Positions 30,835 through 32,732 of a DNA stretch of 32,732 nt are shown here, one piece after another. The DNA lies in contig CAJUAN010000030.1 in assembly GCA_910584715.1 (NCBI GenBank), positions 1 through 32,732 of the forward strand. The letters are read 5' to 3'. The notes beneath the pieces are model-generated. The model was not told where the DNA came from. It made no database searches and saw only the letters and a list, made by a program, of their open reading frames with translations. Position 1 is the stretch's first letter. The number at the start of each line of letters is the position of its first letter. The DNA is from an uncultured Oscillospiraceae bacterium. Its GTDB lineage: Bacteria; Bacillota; Clostridia; Oscillospirales; Ruminococcaceae. A program made the translations under genes and the position numbers.

Positions 30835-31977
30835 TTATTCTTCCTCTTCATCGTCAATAGGCACGGTGAAGCCGTCAAATTCTATGGCTTTTAGTTCGTC
30901 GAGGTTCTGTACGTCCATGGAGTATACGCCTCTTCGTGATACGGAGAAATTACCGTAGCAACCCACATCATAATAATCTCCGTTGTTTTCCATATGCGAG
31001 CCTTTAGGTATAACGCTTATTTTATCGCCGTTTTTATAAATAAGCCAAATGTTGCCCCATGAACATAAAGCGTTGCTTTGAGTAGGCTGTGAAGAATCCA
31101 CTGTGCCTTTTACTTCAAATCCAAAAGGTGAAATGCCAATTGTCTGCACATACATTTCAAGCTTTGTAAGCTTATCTTCGTCGGGAGCTTCTCCGCCCCA
31201 ATCGGGCGACCAAGGCCATCTGTCTCTAAAGATCGTGGTCTGATTTACCTCAAAGCTCTTTTTTAGATCCTTTACGTCGCTTTTGATCTCAAAGCTTAAA
31301 TTCGCAAGTAATGCCCTGTCGTTTTCAGCGGCGTCTATATGGTTCGTATAGTCCAGACGTCTGTTGTTATCCTCAAGCCTGAATTCAAAAACATCGCCCT
31401 TTTCGATTTTTTTATTATAATGCACAAGTATTGCGGAGTTAACGGTATTTTCAGCAGTATCAAGAATTTTCCATGTTGAATAACGGAATTTCTTGTTATA
31501 GTTATTGACGGGAGATGCCTCAAAATAATCAAACTGATTGCTGTAAATAACATCTCGCTTGTATGCGTCAGGGTCTTCCACTTCAATGTCCTCTATCAGG
31601 ATGTTTGCGTAAATACAATATCCGTCGCTGATAACGTCCCCCAGGGTAAATTTGTAAGGCACTCCCTCGGTATTTTCAATTTTGACATTGCCCACCTTTA
31701 GTTTGTAATTGTCCATATTGCTTTCAATAATCGCAGCCGTGCCGCCAAACAGCTTGTGTCCCCAACCGAAGCCCGCCGCCGAAACAGTAAGTCCGCCGAT
31801 AAGAATAATGGCACATAACGCTGCGGACATAAATAATTTTCTTTTTTTCATAAAAAACCTCGTTTCCTTTTTGACATCGGAGGCCTCCTCCGAAAGCTTG
31901 TCTAAAATATCGCCGTAAATTTTTTTCCTTTGTCTTTCATTGGGCCGGATTTGTGACAATGCCCTGTCCAGCTTCAT
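30835..31977 (-). CDS. Anti-sigma-factor-like membrane protein (DUF4179-type)
   Basis: A 380-residue, single-pass protein. A cytoplasmic part (about 1-45, MKLDRALSQIRPNERQRKKI) would face the sigma factor. One membrane segment is at about 48-68 (LFMSAALCAIILIGGLTVSA), followed by FGWGHKLFGG, which recalls the DUF4179 domain, and a long extracytoplasmic part rich in aromatic and charged residues. The start overlaps the sigma gene by 41 bases, which points to coupled expression. It lacks an obvious zinc-binding HxxxCxxC motif, so it is not a ZAS-type anti-sigma factor. The signal it senses is unknown. Confidence 0.75.
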   Translation of the reverse strand: MKLDRALSQIRPNERQRKKIYGDILDKLSEEASDVKKETRFFMKKRKLFMSAALCAIILIGGLTVSAAGFGWGHKLFGGTAAIIESNMDNYKLKVGNVKIENTEGVPYKFTLGDVISDGYCIYANILIEDIEVEDPDAYKRDVIYSNQFDYFEASPVNNYNKKFRYSTWKILDTAENTVNSAILVHYNKKIEKGDVFEFRLEDNNRRLDYTNHIDAAENDRALLANLSFEIKSDVKDLKKSFEVNQTTIFRDRWPWSPDWGGEAPDEDKLTKLEMYVQTIGISPFGFEVKGTVDSSQPTQSNALCSWGNIWLIYKNGDKISVIPKGSHMENNGDYYDVGCYGNFSVSRRGVYSMDVQNLDELKAIEFDGFTVPIDDEEEE

Positions 31978-32455
31978 TCAGATCACCCTCAATCATTTTT
32001 TTTAAGATTTTTCTTCCTCTTGCCAGCCTGCTGACGACGGTTGATTTTACAGTGCCCAGCATTTTGGCTATCTCTCCGCATGAATAGCCCTCATAGTAAT
32101 GAAGATATATAGCCGTCCTGTACTTTTCGGGAAGATTTTTTACGGCTGAAAGAGTCTCGTCCGTAACTATTTCTCCTGTGAGCATATTTTCGTTCAGCGG
32201 TTCATTTTTGTATTTGGTGCTTTTCAGAACGTCCTTACAGACGTTTCGAGCCGTAACGATAAGCCATGCTCTTTCGTGCTCCATATCCTCAAAGGACATA
32301 TCCGTTTGCATCAGTCTTACAAAGGTGTCGGAAACGGCGTCTTCCGTGTCGGCAATATTTTTCATGTAGAGCCAGCACACGCGGTAGACCGTGTCAAGGT
32401 TACGCAGATAGATATCGGCAAGCTTATCCTGTTTGCCATGTTTTTCCTGTTCCAT
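31937..32455 (-). CDS. ECF-type RNA polymerase sigma factor
   Basis: A 172-residue sigma-70 family protein with only regions 2 and 4. Region 2 is LDTVYRVCWLYMKNIADTED and AVSDTFVRLMQTD, with AWLIVTARNVCKDVLK. Region 4 is VKNLPEKYRTAIYLHYYEGY and SCGEIAKMLGTVKSTVVSRL, with ARGRKILKKM. Start ATG 32455 (MEQEKHGK) has GGGAGGT 10 bases upstream; GTG 32467 in the same frame overlaps that site. The partner membrane protein follows at once, the usual sigma/anti-sigma order. I see no confident ECF-type autoregulatory promoter; a TATTAT -10 lies upstream with a weak -35. Confidence 0.93.
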   Translation of the reverse strand: MEQEKHGKQDKLADIYLRNLDTVYRVCWLYMKNIADTEDAVSDTFVRLMQTDMSFEDMEHERAWLIVTARNVCKDVLKSTKYKNEPLNENMLTGEIVTDETLSAVKNLPEKYRTAIYLHYYEGYSCGEIAKMLGTVKSTVVSRLARGRKILKKMIEGDLNEAGQGIVTNPAQ

Positions 32456-32531
32456 TAGGATCATCACCTCCCGTTTTTGTTCCGTCGTCTATAATACGAT
32501 TTAAAAACGGAAACGAACGCATAGTCATAAG

Positions 32532-32732
32532 ATAAATTTTTGTTTAACTCACAAATGATATCACCCTGCCAAAGATTAGCTGGTCAAGCTGAGCCCAGCT
32601 TGCGGGGGTCAAGGGGGCAGAGCCCCTTGTCGCGCTCCGCAGAGCGCGAAATTCCTTTTCGTTTAAAAACGGAGAAGGGGGTGAGGAATGGCGAGAGCCA
32701 TTCCGAGGGGGAGCGAACACGACCGCTCCCCC
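32532..32732. repeat. Dispersed repeat, right copy, with four hairpins
   Basis: 32568-32621 matches the reverse complement of 1-54 at 52 of 54 positions, and 32533-32548 carries the TAAATTTTTGTTTA edge. Beyond the shared core come CGCGCTC/GAGCGCG (32631-32648), an imperfect CGTTT/AAACG stem (about 32654-32678), GGAATGGC/GCCATTCC (32685-32704) and GGGGGAGCG/CGCTCCCCC (32707-32732). The window ends on the last stem base. No coding frame is evident. Confidence 0.85.

Noticed and set aside
1..32732. CRISPR arrays, tRNA or rRNA genes, riboswitches, T-box leaders, integrase or prophage genes.
   Set aside because: None was recognised: no regular direct repeats with spacers, no cloverleaf-like clusters, and no matching proteins.

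Overview
The window reads as the chromosomal replication-origin region of a low-to-moderate GC Firmicute, most likely a Clostridia/Oscillospiraceae (Ruminococcus-like) anaerobe. The grounds are gene order and family resemblance: divergent rpmH-rnpA-yidD-yidC-khpB-mnmE and dnaA-dnaN-yaaA-recF-remB-gyrB-gyrA blocks, an HrcA/CIRCE-controlled hsp operon, Noc plus ParB, RemB and a DUF4179-type anti-sigma partner. Genus-level placement is inference. No phage, CRISPR, rRNA or tRNA was seen.

Layout. 1-90: end of a dispersed repeat. 175-5343: heat-shock operon hrcA-grpE-dnaK-dnaJ (+) behind a sigmaA-type promoter and a perfect CIRCE operator. 5422-6504: secreted protein of unknown function (+). 6506-14054: chromosome segregation and tRNA/rRNA modification genes on the minus strand (noc, parB, parA, rsmG, mnmG, a GNAT gene, mnmE), studded with seven parS sites. 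14061-17151: khpB, yidC, yidD, rnpA, rpmH (-). 17377-17660: a candidate Fst-like type I toxin-antitoxin locus. 17726-19189: nadB (-). 19315-19808: a 494-bp foldback palindrome directly upstream of dnaA. 20056-21402: dnaA (+). 21403-22011: probable oriC, with about ten DnaA-box-like 9-mers dominated by TTTTCAACA rather than TTATCCACA, plus an AT-rich stretch. 22012-30293: dnaN, yaaA, recF, remB, gyrB, a YcxB-like membrane protein gene and gyrA (+). 30345-30774: intact DinJ/RelB-type antitoxin with a decayed YafQ-type toxin (-). 30835-32455: ECF sigma factor with an overlapping anti-sigma-like gene (-). 32532-32732: a second copy of the terminal repeat, inverted relative to the left end and followed by four hairpins.

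How the genes work together. DnaA acts at the 21.4-22.0 kb region; DnaN and RecF serve replication and repair; GyrA and GyrB manage supercoiling. ParA/ParB act on the parS cluster 7-15 kb to the left of oriC, and Noc is a ParB relative carrying the nucleoid-occlusion type of DNA-specificity residues. RnpA, YidD, YidC and KhpB cover RNase P and membrane insertion. MnmE and MnmG jointly modify the tRNA wobble uridine, and RsmG methylates 16S rRNA.

The least explained material is the repeat family whose copies share the terminus TAAATTTTTGTTTAGC (four occurrences), the 31-codon membrane peptide locus, and the unusual DnaA-box consensus. Both window ends lie in inverted copies of one repeat, so the window may be a complete contig broken at repeats. 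All calls come from reading the sequence; no database search was run.
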